From NCBI GenBank assembly GCA_937873375.1, contig CALMWK010000163.1, positions 1 through 53,889 on the forward strand: DNA of 53,889 nt, given 5' to 3'. The notes beneath the pieces were generated by a model that worked only from the letters and a program-made list of their open reading frames with translations, was not told the DNA's origin and did not search any database. A program made the position numbers and the translations under genes. Below, one piece after another: positions 1-8,542 of this stretch (position 1 is the first letter of the stretch; the number at the start of each line of letters is the position of its first letter). This stretch comes from Candidatus Bathyarchaeota archaeon. GTDB lineage: Archaea; Thermoproteota; Bathyarchaeia; Bathyarchaeales; Bathycorpusculaceae.

Positions 1-41
1 GTCATTGCATGTGAATGCTGTGTTTTTTGGGTGGGTCAGGT

Positions 42-368
42 TCATTTTTTTGGTTCCTCTTGCTGGTTTCTGTGTCCTTCGCCGTATTGGTAGGGTCTTC
101 CGAGGTTCTTGTTGAGTTTGTACTGGAACATTTCGTCCATGTTTACTGTTGGACAGGCTAGGCGGCTTGCGTCGAGGATGTAGAATATGGCGTCGATGAG
201 TTCCTCGGCGATTTTTTCTTGCGGTTGACCTTTCTTCCATGCGTCGCTTGCTTCGCCAAGTTCAATGAAGGCGAAGAGGAGTTTTTTTGGGATATCCTCA
301 GGTTTATTGTAAAAGCCCTTGGTAAGGACGAGGTTTTCGATTTCTTTTTTCATCTCTTCAAGATGCAT
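42..368 (-). CDS. MazG-like nucleotide pyrophosphohydrolase family protein
   Basis: The 108-residue protein has the all-alpha layout of small MazG/dUTPase-like NTP pyrophosphatases. It shows FIELGEASDAW at about residues 34-44 and EELIDAIFYILD at about 55-66, matching the paired ExxE and ExxD metal-binding pattern of the superfamily. Family members hydrolyse nucleoside triphosphates to monophosphate and pyrophosphate, often to clean the nucleotide pool; the substrate cannot be told from sequence. It is much shorter than two-domain MazG and looks like a single-domain form. It stands alone next to a repeat-filled gap, so context gives no help. Family assignment is fairly good; activity is inferred. 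Confidence 0.72.
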   Translation of the reverse strand: MHLEEMKKEIENLVLTKGFYNKPEDIPKKLLFAFIELGEASDAWKKGQPQEKIAEELIDAIFYILDASRLACPTVNMDEMFQYKLNKNLGRPYQYGEGHRNQQEEPKK

Positions 369-756
369 GTCGGGTTGTTCTCCTTGCGGTTGCTGAACTC
401 TATTGCTCGGAGCAAACTATAGCCCCCTTATTTATAGAATTTATGTTGACGGTTTTTGACCTCTGATAGGACCCTATAGTTTTGACCTGCCCCTTCCTCC
501 TGCCCGTTTTCAGAATCCCAGAGATAACAGAACTTGACCCTTAGTAGGGTACCCTACGTTTCAGCTACCCCCTCCCCCTACCCTTTTTTGAAAACCCCAA
601 TTTAAGCCCATTTTTTAATTCAGGGTTTAGATTTGGTTTGTTCCGCGGCTGGGAAAGGCATAGAAAGGCTGGAAACGGCGCAGTTCGGCTTGAAAAGGCG
701 GTTTAGCTACACAAAGTTTTTGTGCCAATATAGGCCTTATATGTGATGAGATCTGC
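369..756. other. Gene-free interval holding repeat copy A
   Basis: No credible gene is present in this stretch. It contains a short C-run/TATA-like motif at about 417-440 and repeat copy A at about 449-690. The end, around 725-745, holds AT-rich sequence that may be the promoter of the following small gene. Confidence 0.6.
417..690. repeat. Dispersed intergenic repeat, copy A (two tandem units)
   Basis: Two similar units of about 65-75 nt follow one another. Each has the order TTGACC..TAGG, then ACCCTA, then a CCCC/CTCC-rich tract, then a T-run and GAAAA. An 18-nt word (TTTTTGACCTCTGATAGG) is shared exactly with the reverse complement of the copy near 38.0 kb. A 15-nt word (TTGACCCTTAGTAGG) is shared exactly with the copy near 49.3 kb. 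The C-rich tracts would be G-rich on the other strand. No open frame explains the conservation. It could be a non-autonomous element, a structured RNA or a protein-binding array. Confidence 0.65.
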
Positions 757-1107
757 ATGGCGTTTTATCTTTTGGCTATCAAGTACTATGTGGGCAAGAA
801 AAAGAATGTGAGACGTTTTCGTTCCTTCAATTGTTCATCTGAAGAATTAATTGCCCATTACGTGCAACCCATTAACAATAATGTGCCTTTGTTGGTTTCT
901 GGAAGAAAGGTTCTGTGTTCTCAGATAGAGCAGTTCTTAATTTTTTCAAGCCCATCACCTATTCTAGAAGATATGCTTCTTTCAACTGAAACAAAAATAG
1001 GCGAGGAGAAACATGATTTAATGGTGAAGTGCCTTCTTAAAGGAGAACTCAACGTGGTCGATGTTACTTCAGAGTTTCTTCATCCAATAGAAAACAAAGG
1101 GGCATAG
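757..1107 (+). CDS. Small protein of unknown function
   Basis: I do not recognise this 116-residue protein. It is soluble, has no signal peptide or membrane segment, and contains two scattered cysteines but no clear metal motif. The N-terminal third is basic (KKKNVRRFR). AT-rich, TATA-like sequence around 725-740 lies just ahead of the ATG. It sits alone between a repeat-rich gap and a convergent zinc-ribbon gene. Codon use looks ordinary, so I regard it as a probable gene of unknown role. Confidence 0.5.
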   Translation: MAFYLLAIKYYVGKKKNVRRFRSFNCSSEELIAHYVQPINNNVPLLVSGRKVLCSQIEQFLIFSSPSPILEDMLLSTETKIGEEKHDLMVKCLLKGELNVVDVTSEFLHPIENKGA

Positions 1108-1158
1108 TGAAGTTAGGTCAAAAAGCAGATTCTAAGCAATTAAAGAAATCAATGAACT

Positions 1159-1434
1159 TTACAGTAGGTCTAGGACTTTTTTAGGAATTGTGTATATCTT
1201 GTGACAGTGAGTGCAGGTAACTTCATTTGACTTTGAAGCAAGCTTTTGAGAAGAACCACAATAAGGACACTCCATAACTATGGAATCAAGTTTGCCCATC
1301 TCTTTCTTCACGATTGGCTTTGCCTTTTCAATCTCAGCAAATTTTTCTTCGGAAATAAGGTTTTTACTGTGGCAATATGGGCACATCTCAGGGTTACGCT
1401 GCATTATGTCTTGGTGGCAATCAGCACATATCAT
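1159..1434 (-). CDS. Zinc-ribbon protein with two CxxC pairs of knuckles
   Basis: The 91-residue protein has two zinc-ribbon modules. The N-terminal one is CADC (residues 3-6) plus CPYC (18-21); the second is CPYC (56-59) plus CTHC near 74-77. A charged, helix-prone linker of about 30 residues separates them. Such double ribbons usually bind nucleic acid or partner proteins, but no specific family is evident. It precedes tRNA-Ser on the same strand in transcription-independent fashion and gives no operon clue. Metal binding is well supported by the cysteine spacing; function is unknown. Confidence 0.68.
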   Translation of the reverse strand: MICADCHQDIMQRNPEMCPYCHSKNLISEEKFAEIEKAKPIVKKEMGKLDSIVMECPYCGSSQKLASKSNEVTCTHCHKIYTIPKKVLDLL

Positions 1435-1567
1435 AGATTCAAGTTATGGAAACGGTGTAATTTATTATTTCCCCAAGTTTTCTTTAGAAAAGATTGTTCA
1501 GTTAGGTTATCAACAATCAAAACCATTGACAATAAATCCTCAGAATTAAGCCCAGTTTTGGAATTAG

Positions 1568-1654
1568 TGGCGCGGGGTGTGGGAATTGAACCCACGTGGC
1601 CTTTCGACCACAGACTTAGCAGGCCTGCCCCATACCAGGCTTGGGGAACCCCGC
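1568..1654 (-). tRNA. tRNA-Ser (anticodon GCU)
   Basis: The reverse strand folds as a type II tRNA. The acceptor stem is GCGGGGT/ACCCCGC, the anticodon stem CAGGC/GTCTG encloses the loop CTGCTAA, and an extended variable arm (TGGTCGAAAGGCCA) follows. The T arm is GTGGG-TTCAATT-CCCAC. Anticodon GCU plus the long variable arm identify tRNA-Ser. The discriminator G is followed by an encoded CCA. No intron is seen. AT-rich sequence (GTTAAATC on the reverse strand) about 20-30 nt upstream could be the TATA element. Confidence 0.95.
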
Positions 1655-1761
1655 AACATCGCGCCAGATTTAACGCGGTTAGTACATTCTGTGAACTGAC
1701 TTATTTTTGTCTTTTGTGTCCAGAAAAAAATTACGTTTTTTCTGCGGAAAAATGGGCAGCT

Positions 1762-2424
1762 TTATCGTAGGCTGGCGTCGTTGGGGTAGCCTCTGCTTTC
1801 CCAGTAACCCCGATAGTTCACGTTGTCGGACAACTCAATTCTGGTTATCCACTTAATCCACTTGTACCCGTACTGGCTCTCCGCAACCAACATAAACGGG
1901 AAGCCTCGCTCAGGCGGAATTTCTACGCCGTTCATCTTGTAAGCCAAAATTATGCTGCTGTTTGTTATGTATTCCAGTGGGAAAGAGGTGGAGTAGCCGT
2001 CAACCGCGTAAAAAATCACCACTTTAGCTTCAGGTTGAACACCCACTTCGCTAAACAGGTCTTTGAGCAGGATGCCCTCCCAAAGAATCTTCACACTCCA
2101 ACCCTCCACACAGTACAAGGTGACTACTTTTTGGTATTTTTGGCGGGTCAAAACTTGGTCGTACGTGTACACCGTCGGGTTATCGACAAGCCCCGTGACG
2201 TTTAGTCGGTAGCTGGTCTTGTTGATGTACTGTGGTCCGTGGATGGAGTTTTCCCTAAAATCGTTAATCGCCGAAAGGTCCTCTCCCTGATACTCCCGAA
2301 CCTCACTGGGCAGCAAAGGTTTAGGCAACGTAGAAAACCAGTAAAAAGCAAAAACACTCACAGCTAAGACAGCGACAAGAAGCAAGCCAACAATTGGTTT
2401 TTTGTATTGACTAAAACTCTTCAT
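1762..2424 (-). CDS. Membrane-anchored molybdopterin-dependent oxidoreductase (sulfite oxidase/MsrP fold)
   Basis: The 220-residue protein begins with an uncleaved-looking signal anchor (about residues 10-31, IVGLLLVAVLAVSVFAFYWF), so the rest is probably outside the membrane. The body matches the oxidoreductase molybdopterin-binding domain of the sulfite oxidase/MsrP superfamily. It contains the key Cys in LYCVEGWS (C105), the likely molybdenum ligand, and later ERGFPFML. It is shorter than MsrP because only the cofactor domain is present, without a dimerisation domain. Physiological substrate and electron partner are unknown; no haem-membrane partner lies next to it. Confidence 0.83.
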   Translation of the reverse strand: MKSFSQYKKPIVGLLLVAVLAVSVFAFYWFSTLPKPLLPSEVREYQGEDLSAINDFRENSIHGPQYINKTSYRLNVTGLVDNPTVYTYDQVLTRQKYQKVVTLYCVEGWSVKILWEGILLKDLFSEVGVQPEAKVVIFYAVDGYSTSFPLEYITNSSIILAYKMNGVEIPPERGFPFMLVAESQYGYKWIKWITRIELSDNVNYRGYWESRGYPNDASLR

Positions 2425-2635
2425 TATACTCCACTAAAAATGCGTTTTCGCCATATTTATAGCTCCCGAAAAGAAGGGCAATTCTGAATGCAAAGGTTTT
2501 TCACCAGGTTTGCCATTTTCATGACGAAACCAACCTTCCCATCAGATGCTGAGTGAACGGGATTTTAGGCGTGTTGGTGTCAACAATCCTTTTTATGCTG
2601 TGGCAAGAAACAGTGAAGTACAAGGTGAAAGATAG

Positions 2636-4549
2636 GTGTCGGCGCCCAAACTTAGCAACACAGTGAAACACACATGTGACACGCTGCGGCAGGGCGCAAC
2701 CAAGCAGGTCGCCGATTACGAGCAGCGGTTTGGCGCGCTCAAAAACCTCTACGATTATTTGCTTGCAAACCTCATAGTTACAGACTTCAACAAGGGTGAG
2801 GCGTGGAAAACCGCCAAGGAATTCTTCGGCACAGAAGCAGTGCGTTTTGCAGGCGTAGACGGCACCCTCTACTCGCGTCCACTGTTCGACATGGTCATAT
2901 TCTTCGGCGGCGCATACGCGTCAACTGGCACGGTCACGTTTTCGCCAGACGCCCAACCCAAAGTCAAGTACGACTCAAAAACCATCCAGCAGAACATGGG
3001 CATAAGCAGCGTCGTCCCCATATACATCAACGAAATTCCCGACGTAGACCACACCTTCGCAGCACAAGAACAACCAAACGAACAAAACCCAGCCAAACCC
3101 ACAACAGACGAGGAAATCGCCAACAACAGCCTCATAGCCAACGCCATCATGACCTTCAGCGAATACTACTTAGCACTTAAACTCGCCACAGACCCAGAAC
3201 AAAACATCCACATCCTCCTCATGGACCGCAGCTTAAGCACGGAACGCGCAAGCCTCCTGTACGAGACTAGGAAAACGTCGTTTTGGCACGCGAAAAGCAC
3301 GATTCTGGGCTACGAAGTTGACGGCGTAGCCATTGACAAGAGTGATTTGACGCTTGCAAGACAGCACATGGGCAACGTGGAGTTAGGGTTGCCGCCGCCA
3401 CGGGCAGATTACCTACACACCGCTATAGTTACGTTGCTTGAGCAGAAAAAAACACTAACCCCCCAACAAATTCTCCAAGCCTTCAAAATAACCGACGAAA
3501 AACGAACGCAACGGGTACAACGCACGCTTGGAAGACTTGTGGAAAGGCAAGTTCTCACGCAAGAAAACGGCGCTTACGCTTTGAATCCGCGTTACGCTAC
3601 AACGTGGGAACGCATCCGAAAACTCACACTCGATTTAGGCGACAAACTGTTTTTCAGCAAAACGCAGGGCGCTGAGACTGCGAGTTCCATGAAGATATGG
3701 AAAAATGGCAAAGAGCACTGGCTGACCACGTTGGACATCAGTTTTCTCACGTTGTTCACTTTGCAGATGCTGCTGGAGGAGTGCTGGAAAAAACGCATCT
3801 TGCTAGTGGGCATAACTAAGGATACGGCGGCGCGGGACTTTAAACGCCAACTGGTTCCCATCTTGCACAGGGAAGGCTACCTGAAAACGCAGATGAAACT
3901 TGAAGCGCTGGCGGAGCTGCCAAACACTGACCGCATGATACTTCAGAGCGCAAGCGTTTTCAACACCGACAAAGTGCAGCCGCCTTGGAGCCTCATCGAG
4001 TACGACAGCGCGTTTCGAACTATGCTGCCTGATGGGGAACGGGGCAAAGGGTACGTTTCGGGCATAATAAAAAACAAAATCAGCCTCGAAAAAGCGTTTT
4101 TGAAGACGTATGTGCAGCTTAGCCAAGCCAAGTCTGACCCGTTGCTGCGGAGTAACGTGTTGTTGATTGACCGTTTGGCGTATCCAGAGTTTGACTACAA
4201 ACCCCCGAACGTTACTGTGTTTCTGAATGCAATGAGCGACGGAACAGAGGAACCCGTGGAAACGTTACTGTTCAAAGACAAAACCGCTCCAAACAAGCTG
4301 CAGAACCTAACCATGAACCTACTCATCGCCATGGCACCCGCAAACATACCCGAAGCCTTCGGACACAACAAAGCCTTGTTCATCGCGGATAAAATTGCGA
4401 AGTGGAACTACAGCCAATTCAAATCCGTAGTTGACTCGACCGCGGTTTGGATTTTGAATAATCATAAATTGCGAAAGTTCATATTTTACATGAGCACGTT
4501 CAGAGAGAGGCGAAGCCAAATTGAGCACACACGAAGAGAAAAAACTTAA
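2636..4549 (+). CDS. nurA: NurA-type DNA end-resection nuclease with internal winged-helix-like insert
   Basis: NurA is a 5'-3' nuclease that works with the HerA translocase at double-strand DNA ends. Metal-site motifs are recognisable: FAGVDGT (D75), LLMDRSL (D197), a lysine in ILLVGITKDT (about K395) and NVLLIDR (D512) preceded by SDPLLRS. At 637 residues it is well above the usual 340-450. Residues about 258-322 form an extra segment (TAIVTLLEQ..TPQQILQAF..RVQRTLGRLVER) that reads like a winged helix-turn-helix, placed between catalytic motifs. The start is GTG. It overlaps herA by 29 bp, so the products are probably translationally coupled. Family call is strong; the role of the insert is inferred. 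Confidence 0.87.
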   Translation: MSAPKLSNTVKHTCDTLRQGATKQVADYEQRFGALKNLYDYLLANLIVTDFNKGEAWKTAKEFFGTEAVRFAGVDGTLYSRPLFDMVIFFGGAYASTGTVTFSPDAQPKVKYDSKTIQQNMGISSVVPIYINEIPDVDHTFAAQEQPNEQNPAKPTTDEEIANNSLIANAIMTFSEYYLALKLATDPEQNIHILLMDRSLSTERASLLYETRKTSFWHAKSTILGYEVDGVAIDKSDLTLARQHMGNVELGLPPPRADYLHTAIVTLLEQKKTLTPQQILQAFKITDEKRTQRVQRTLGRLVERQVLTQENGAYALNPRYATTWERIRKLTLDLGDKLFFSKTQGAETASSMKIWKNGKEHWLTTLDISFLTLFTLQMLLEECWKKRILLVGITKDTAARDFKRQLVPILHREGYLKTQMKLEALAELPNTDRMILQSASVFNTDKVQPPWSLIEYDSAFRTMLPDGERGKGYVSGIIKNKISLEKAFLKTYVQLSQAKSDPLLRSNVLLIDRLAYPEFDYKPPNVTVFLNAMSDGTEEPVETLLFKDKTAPNKLQNLTMNLLIAMAPANIPEAFGHNKALFIADKIAKWNYSQFKSVVDSTAVWILNNHKLRKFIFYMSTFRERRSQIEHTRREKT

Positions 4550-6410
4550 CACAACCTGTTTCACAGATTTCGACGGCAAATTCAACGCGCGACTAGCCGC
4601 GGTTATCCCCCGCATGTTCGGCGGCGGCGAAGAATCCAAAGTTTCAGGCACCAGCGCCCGCTACCAGTGCCGCATAAAAATTGAGTACCAAAAAGACCTC
4701 ATGGGCTTGCTCGAAGAAGGCATGCTGCTGGCGGTTAAGAACTTCAAGCAGCCAAGCGAGGGGGCGGAGAGGTTTACGCTTATGGAAATTAGCCGCGTGT
4801 GGCCTGAGCACTTTGGCTTGCGGGGCTTGAGTGACCATGGGTATTATCCGATGCAGTTTGAGATAATCGAGCAGTCTGAAGAGGACTGGCAGACCAATGA
4901 CACGTCTACGATGATGATTCAGATTGACGCGATTCCAGTAAACTATGATTTAATTCTCAAAAGCGACTGCGGCTTCGAGTTCTGCAAGGGCTTCAGCTAC
5001 CCCGTAGTAGGCAGCCCCGTGTACCTGCTTAACAGTGAAATGATTAACCGCATGTACAACAAGAAAATCACCGACCAACTCGGCATCGACACCACCAAAA
5101 CTTCCTCAGATGCACGCGTGGACCCGAGGCTGGGCTTGATTAAGATGTTCGAAGCGGACAAGACAAAAATTCCAATTTACGTGGACTTCGAAAAACTCGT
5201 GCGTTACCACTTTGGGGTTTTTGCGTTTACGGGCGGCGGCAAATCCAACCTGATGTCAAACATCCTCAGGCGAATGCTGCTACACACTGACGACACGAAA
5301 ATTGTCATATTCGACATAAGCTGCGAGTACGCCTTCCTGTTGCTGGATGTTTTGGCTGACCCGAATGTGAATGCGAAGCTGGTTTTGGAGCACCGTATTG
5401 ATTCGCCTGAGAACTTCTACAATTCAGTGGTGAAACCCAGAGAGTACGAGGATGACGAGCGAACCAAGGCGGGGTTGCAAGCAATTATGAGTCAGGGTAA
5501 GCTGACGTACTACACCAAGCCCAAGCAGAAAATTCCCACTTACAGTCAGTTTATGGATGAGTTGGATGACCAGCGCAAAGACGCCGTTGCCAAACCGCAC
5601 TACGTGAACGCCATAGACGCTATTCACGATGCCGTGCGCGATTATGTGGAGAAGCAGGGTTTGAGTGAGAACCAAGAAGTCAACGAAACCTTTGTCGCCT
5701 TCATTGATGGGTTAGCGCGGGAAACAGTTGAGCAGTTTAAGGTGCATGACAAGAGCGGGTTGTACGCTTGGGCGACAACGCGGAACACTATTGCGGATTT
5801 GTTCAAGAAACGCAGCGCCAAAGAAGACAGTGCCAAAGCAGGCTTGACTGTGGACGGCATACGCGAACTGCTTGAAGACAAAACCACGAACCTTGTGGTG
5901 CTCTCAATTAGCGACCCCTTCACGATTAAAGAGTTAGCCATGAGCCTCACCCAAAACCTGCTCGTGCGAAGAAAACGCCGATTCGTCATAAAGCCCTACA
6001 TACTTGTAGTATTCGACGAAGCCCAAGAATTCATCAGCAACAAGGAAGGCGGCTTAGACGGCAAAGTCAGCCACCACGTCGAAACCCTGCTTCGCCAAGG
6101 CAGAAAATACGGGTTAGGCGTCTGCATAGCCACACAGCGGATTGCTTACCTGAACACGAACGCCCTGCAGCAACTTCACACGTACTTCGTTGGAACTCTG
6201 CCCAGACCGTACGACCGTATGCTGGTAAGCGACACTTTCATGATAGACAAAGGCATACTGGAGAAAACGCTAGAGTTTGCACCAGGCGAATGGTTGCTGT
6301 CAAGCTACATCGCAACGGGGATTGAGAACGTGCCCATATTCATCAAAGCTGACAACGCAGAAAAAGAAATAGAAAAATACCTATCGCAACTGAAACAGGT
6401 CTTTCCCTAA
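4521..6410 (+). CDS. herA: HerA-type DNA translocase/helicase ATPase
   Basis: HerA is a hexameric FtsK/VirB4-like ATPase that pumps DNA toward NurA during end resection. The 629-residue protein has a beta-rich N-terminal region (the HAS-barrel position), Walker A FTGGGKSN at 236-243 and Walker B LVVFDEAQEF with the acidic pair at 499-500. An arginine-rich stretch (LLRQGRKYG) and a sensor-like CIATQR follow. The TTG start lies inside nurA, giving a 29-bp overlap typical of coupled translation. mre11-rad50, often linked in other archaea, are not in the window. Confidence 0.9.
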   Translation: MSTHEEKKLNTTCFTDFDGKFNARLAAVIPRMFGGGEESKVSGTSARYQCRIKIEYQKDLMGLLEEGMLLAVKNFKQPSEGAERFTLMEISRVWPEHFGLRGLSDHGYYPMQFEIIEQSEEDWQTNDTSTMMIQIDAIPVNYDLILKSDCGFEFCKGFSYPVVGSPVYLLNSEMINRMYNKKITDQLGIDTTKTSSDARVDPRLGLIKMFEADKTKIPIYVDFEKLVRYHFGVFAFTGGGKSNLMSNILRRMLLHTDDTKIVIFDISCEYAFLLLDVLADPNVNAKLVLEHRIDSPENFYNSVVKPREYEDDERTKAGLQAIMSQGKLTYYTKPKQKIPTYSQFMDELDDQRKDAVAKPHYVNAIDAIHDAVRDYVEKQGLSENQEVNETFVAFIDGLARETVEQFKVHDKSGLYAWATTRNTIADLFKKRSAKEDSAKAGLTVDGIRELLEDKTTNLVVLSISDPFTIKELAMSLTQNLLVRRKRRFVIKPYILVVFDEAQEFISNKEGGLDGKVSHHVETLLRQGRKYGLGVCIATQRIAYLNTNALQQLHTYFVGTLPRPYDRMLVSDTFMIDKGILEKTLEFAPGEWLLSSYIATGIENVPIFIKADNAEKEIEKYLSQLKQVFP

Positions 6411-6484
6411 ATCCTAATTTGTATCTTTCTTTGTTTAGGTATCAGAAAGACGCAGGGGAAGGAGTAGTCAAAAGGATAGGCGTC

Positions 6485-7369
6485 CTACTGAGGGTCAGCA
6501 GGCTTTTTTTGTTTGGCTAAGCTTAAAGTGATAACGCCTATCACAATCAGGATTCCGCCCGCAAGCTGATTTACCGTGGGAGTCAACGCCAAAACAGCGA
6601 AAGAGAATATCGCCGTCAAAAACGGCTCCGCAGTGCGAATTGACGCAACTTTGGACACTTCATAGACTTCCAGTGCCTTAAAAAACAAAATAAACCCCAA
6701 AAATCCACCCGTGAAAGCGCCTACAATCGCATAGGCAAACGCAACCGTTGGAATCGCAACCTGCAGTTTCCCAAACAGAAAGGCATAAGCAAAAAGGAAT
6801 AAAAACTCAAAAAGGGCGTTGCCACCAGCCAAACTAAGCGGATTAATATTTTTGACGTAAACTTTCGAAATCAAATTTGAAGAAGCAAACAACACCGCTG
6901 CACACAAAACCGCGACTGTGCTGACAAGTTCCACATCAAAATGTCCATACGCCAAAACAAACACCCCCACCACCGCAGCAACAACTCCTAATCCCTCCTG
7001 CCGCGTGAACCGCTCCTTCAAAAACACCACACCAAACAGTATGGTGAAAACTGCTGTGAACTGAAGCAGAAAACCCGCGTTCACAGGACCCGCAAGCAAA
7101 AGCCCATAAGTATAAAGCAAGAAACCGGCGGTGCCAAGCAACCCCAGCAAACTCAGCTTCTTCCAATTCCTAAAAAGAACCACCAAATAGTGACGTTTTT
7201 TGGCGAGAACAAAAAATAACATGAAAAACACGCTGGAAAAACCTGACAACACAACATTCATAGTTTCAAAATTAACCAACTCAAGAACCAGCACCATAAG
7301 GACGGGAAGAAAACCTAACATAAGGCTGGTCAGAACAGAAAACGAAACGCCTTTACGTTTATCACTCAT
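6485..7369 (-). CDS. EamA-family (DMT superfamily) transporter
   Basis: This 294-residue hydrophobic protein has about ten membrane helices arranged as two similar halves, as in drug/metabolite exporters with paired EamA domains. The first half ends near GVVFLKERFTRQEGLGVVAAVVGV; the second carries the matching pattern AEPFLTAIFSFAVLALT..NQLAGGILIVIGV. Substrate is not predictable; family members export amino acids, nucleotides or drugs. It converges with herA and lies upstream of no obvious partner. Confidence 0.85.
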   Translation of the reverse strand: MSDKRKGVSFSVLTSLMLGFLPVLMVLVLELVNFETMNVVLSGFSSVFFMLFFVLAKKRHYLVVLFRNWKKLSLLGLLGTAGFLLYTYGLLLAGPVNAGFLLQFTAVFTILFGVVFLKERFTRQEGLGVVAAVVGVFVLAYGHFDVELVSTVAVLCAAVLFASSNLISKVYVKNINPLSLAGGNALFEFLFLFAYAFLFGKLQVAIPTVAFAYAIVGAFTGGFLGFILFFKALEVYEVSKVASIRTAEPFLTAIFSFAVLALTPTVNQLAGGILIVIGVITLSLAKQKKPADPQ

Positions 7370-7553
7370 TGCCCCACATCACAGCAACCCAACTCCAGCA
7401 AGCCGTTTCCATGCAGCTAACAACTCTCGCCAACTTCAGCTACTTGCTACGCTCCAACCATTTAAAATCTTCTTACCAAAGCTTACCGCAAAAAGTCTTA
7501 CTTCTCCAAAACGAAACAGAAAAAACAAAAAATAAAAATGAAAAAGTTGGGTG

Positions 7554-8528
7554 TTATGCCGTTTTTGGCGCTTCACCGCATTTCTTAAGAAGCTTAGCCC
7601 AACGCTCATCTGTCCAGCGTTGAATCTCGTCAAGCACCGGTTTGCCCTGTGGCTTGAACAAGTGTCTGAAGCGTCCTTGACCCTTCAGGTAATCGGTGAC
7701 GGGCTTTTTCTTCTGAGGCGCAAGGGCAATAAGCTTGCTTGGCGTCGACAACTGATATTCTCCGTTGACGGCTTCCCACAGTGGGAACACACACGACTCC
7801 ACTGCCAGCTTTGTATATTCTATACTGTTGGCAGGGTCACTTCTCCAGCCACGAGGACAAGTGGCGAACACATGCAGAAACGCTGGACCTTCAACTTCCA
7901 AACCCTTCCGCACCTTCGTCAGCAGGTCCTTCCAGTAGTATGGTGAAGCAGTTGCAACGTACTCCATGTCATGCGCAACCATAATGTCCGTGATTGGTTT
8001 TTTGTGCTGCAGTTTACCGGGCCTAACGGAGCCAGCAGGAGTTGTCGTCGTCGCCGCACCCAATGGGGTACCGCCGCTTCTTTGGATACCAGTGTTCATG
8101 TAAGCTTCGTTATCGTAGAGCACAAACAGGAAATCGTGCCCACGCTCCACCGCACCAGAAAGCGCCTGCAAGCCAATGTCGTAAGTGCCGCCGTCGCCAG
8201 CAATCGCGATGATGTCAATGTGTTCCTTCACTTGACCTTTACGCTTCAAAGCTTTCAGTGCAGCGTCGATGCCCGCAGCGTTAGCGGCGGCAGTCTCGAA
8301 AGCTGTGTGTAGCCATGGAACAGCCCATGAAGTGTAGGGGTAAATTGAAGAAACTACTTCCATGCATCCGGTAGCTTCAGTTACAATTGTTGGTCCGCGG
8401 GTAGCTTTCATAACCAGCCTAAGGACAGTTGCTGGCACGCAGCCTGCACATGCTCGGTGTCCTGAAAGGAACTGGTCTGGTTTTTCGGCAATATCTCGTG
8501 CAGTGAATTTCCATTCTTGAGTTGTCAT
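7554..8528 (-). CDS. porB: Pyruvate/2-oxoacid:ferredoxin oxidoreductase, beta subunit
   Basis: The beta subunit binds thiamine diphosphate and an iron-sulphur cluster and catalyses oxidative decarboxylation of a 2-oxoacid to its acyl-CoA. Visible signatures are SGHRACAGC near the N-terminus, the TPP motif GDGGTYDIG, AYMNTGIQRSGGTPLGA, and CPRGW in the C-terminal part, a pattern typical of archaeal PorB. I chose the second ATG (MTTQEWKF) because GGAGG lies 8 nt before it; the tracked ATG 15 bp earlier overlaps the porA stop. It is last in the four-gene por operon. Pyruvate is the likely substrate but is not proven. Confidence 0.9.
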   Translation of the reverse strand: MTTQEWKFTARDIAEKPDQFLSGHRACAGCVPATVLRLVMKATRGPTIVTEATGCMEVVSSIYPYTSWAVPWLHTAFETAAANAAGIDAALKALKRKGQVKEHIDIIAIAGDGGTYDIGLQALSGAVERGHDFLFVLYDNEAYMNTGIQRSGGTPLGAATTTTPAGSVRPGKLQHKKPITDIMVAHDMEYVATASPYYWKDLLTKVRKGLEVEGPAFLHVFATCPRGWRSDPANSIEYTKLAVESCVFPLWEAVNGEYQLSTPSKLIALAPQKKKPVTDYLKGQGRFRHLFKPQGKPVLDEIQRWTDERWAKLLKKCGEAPKTA

Positions 8529-8542
8529 TTTCTTTTCCTCCA

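Noticed and set aside
1246-1770. 174-residue ORF on plus strand
   Set aside because: It crosses tRNA-Ser and the antisense of a zinc-ribbon gene, so it is a shadow frame.
3803-4126. 107-residue antisense ORF within nurA
   Set aside because: It is a shadow of the catalytic region of nurA with no start signal.
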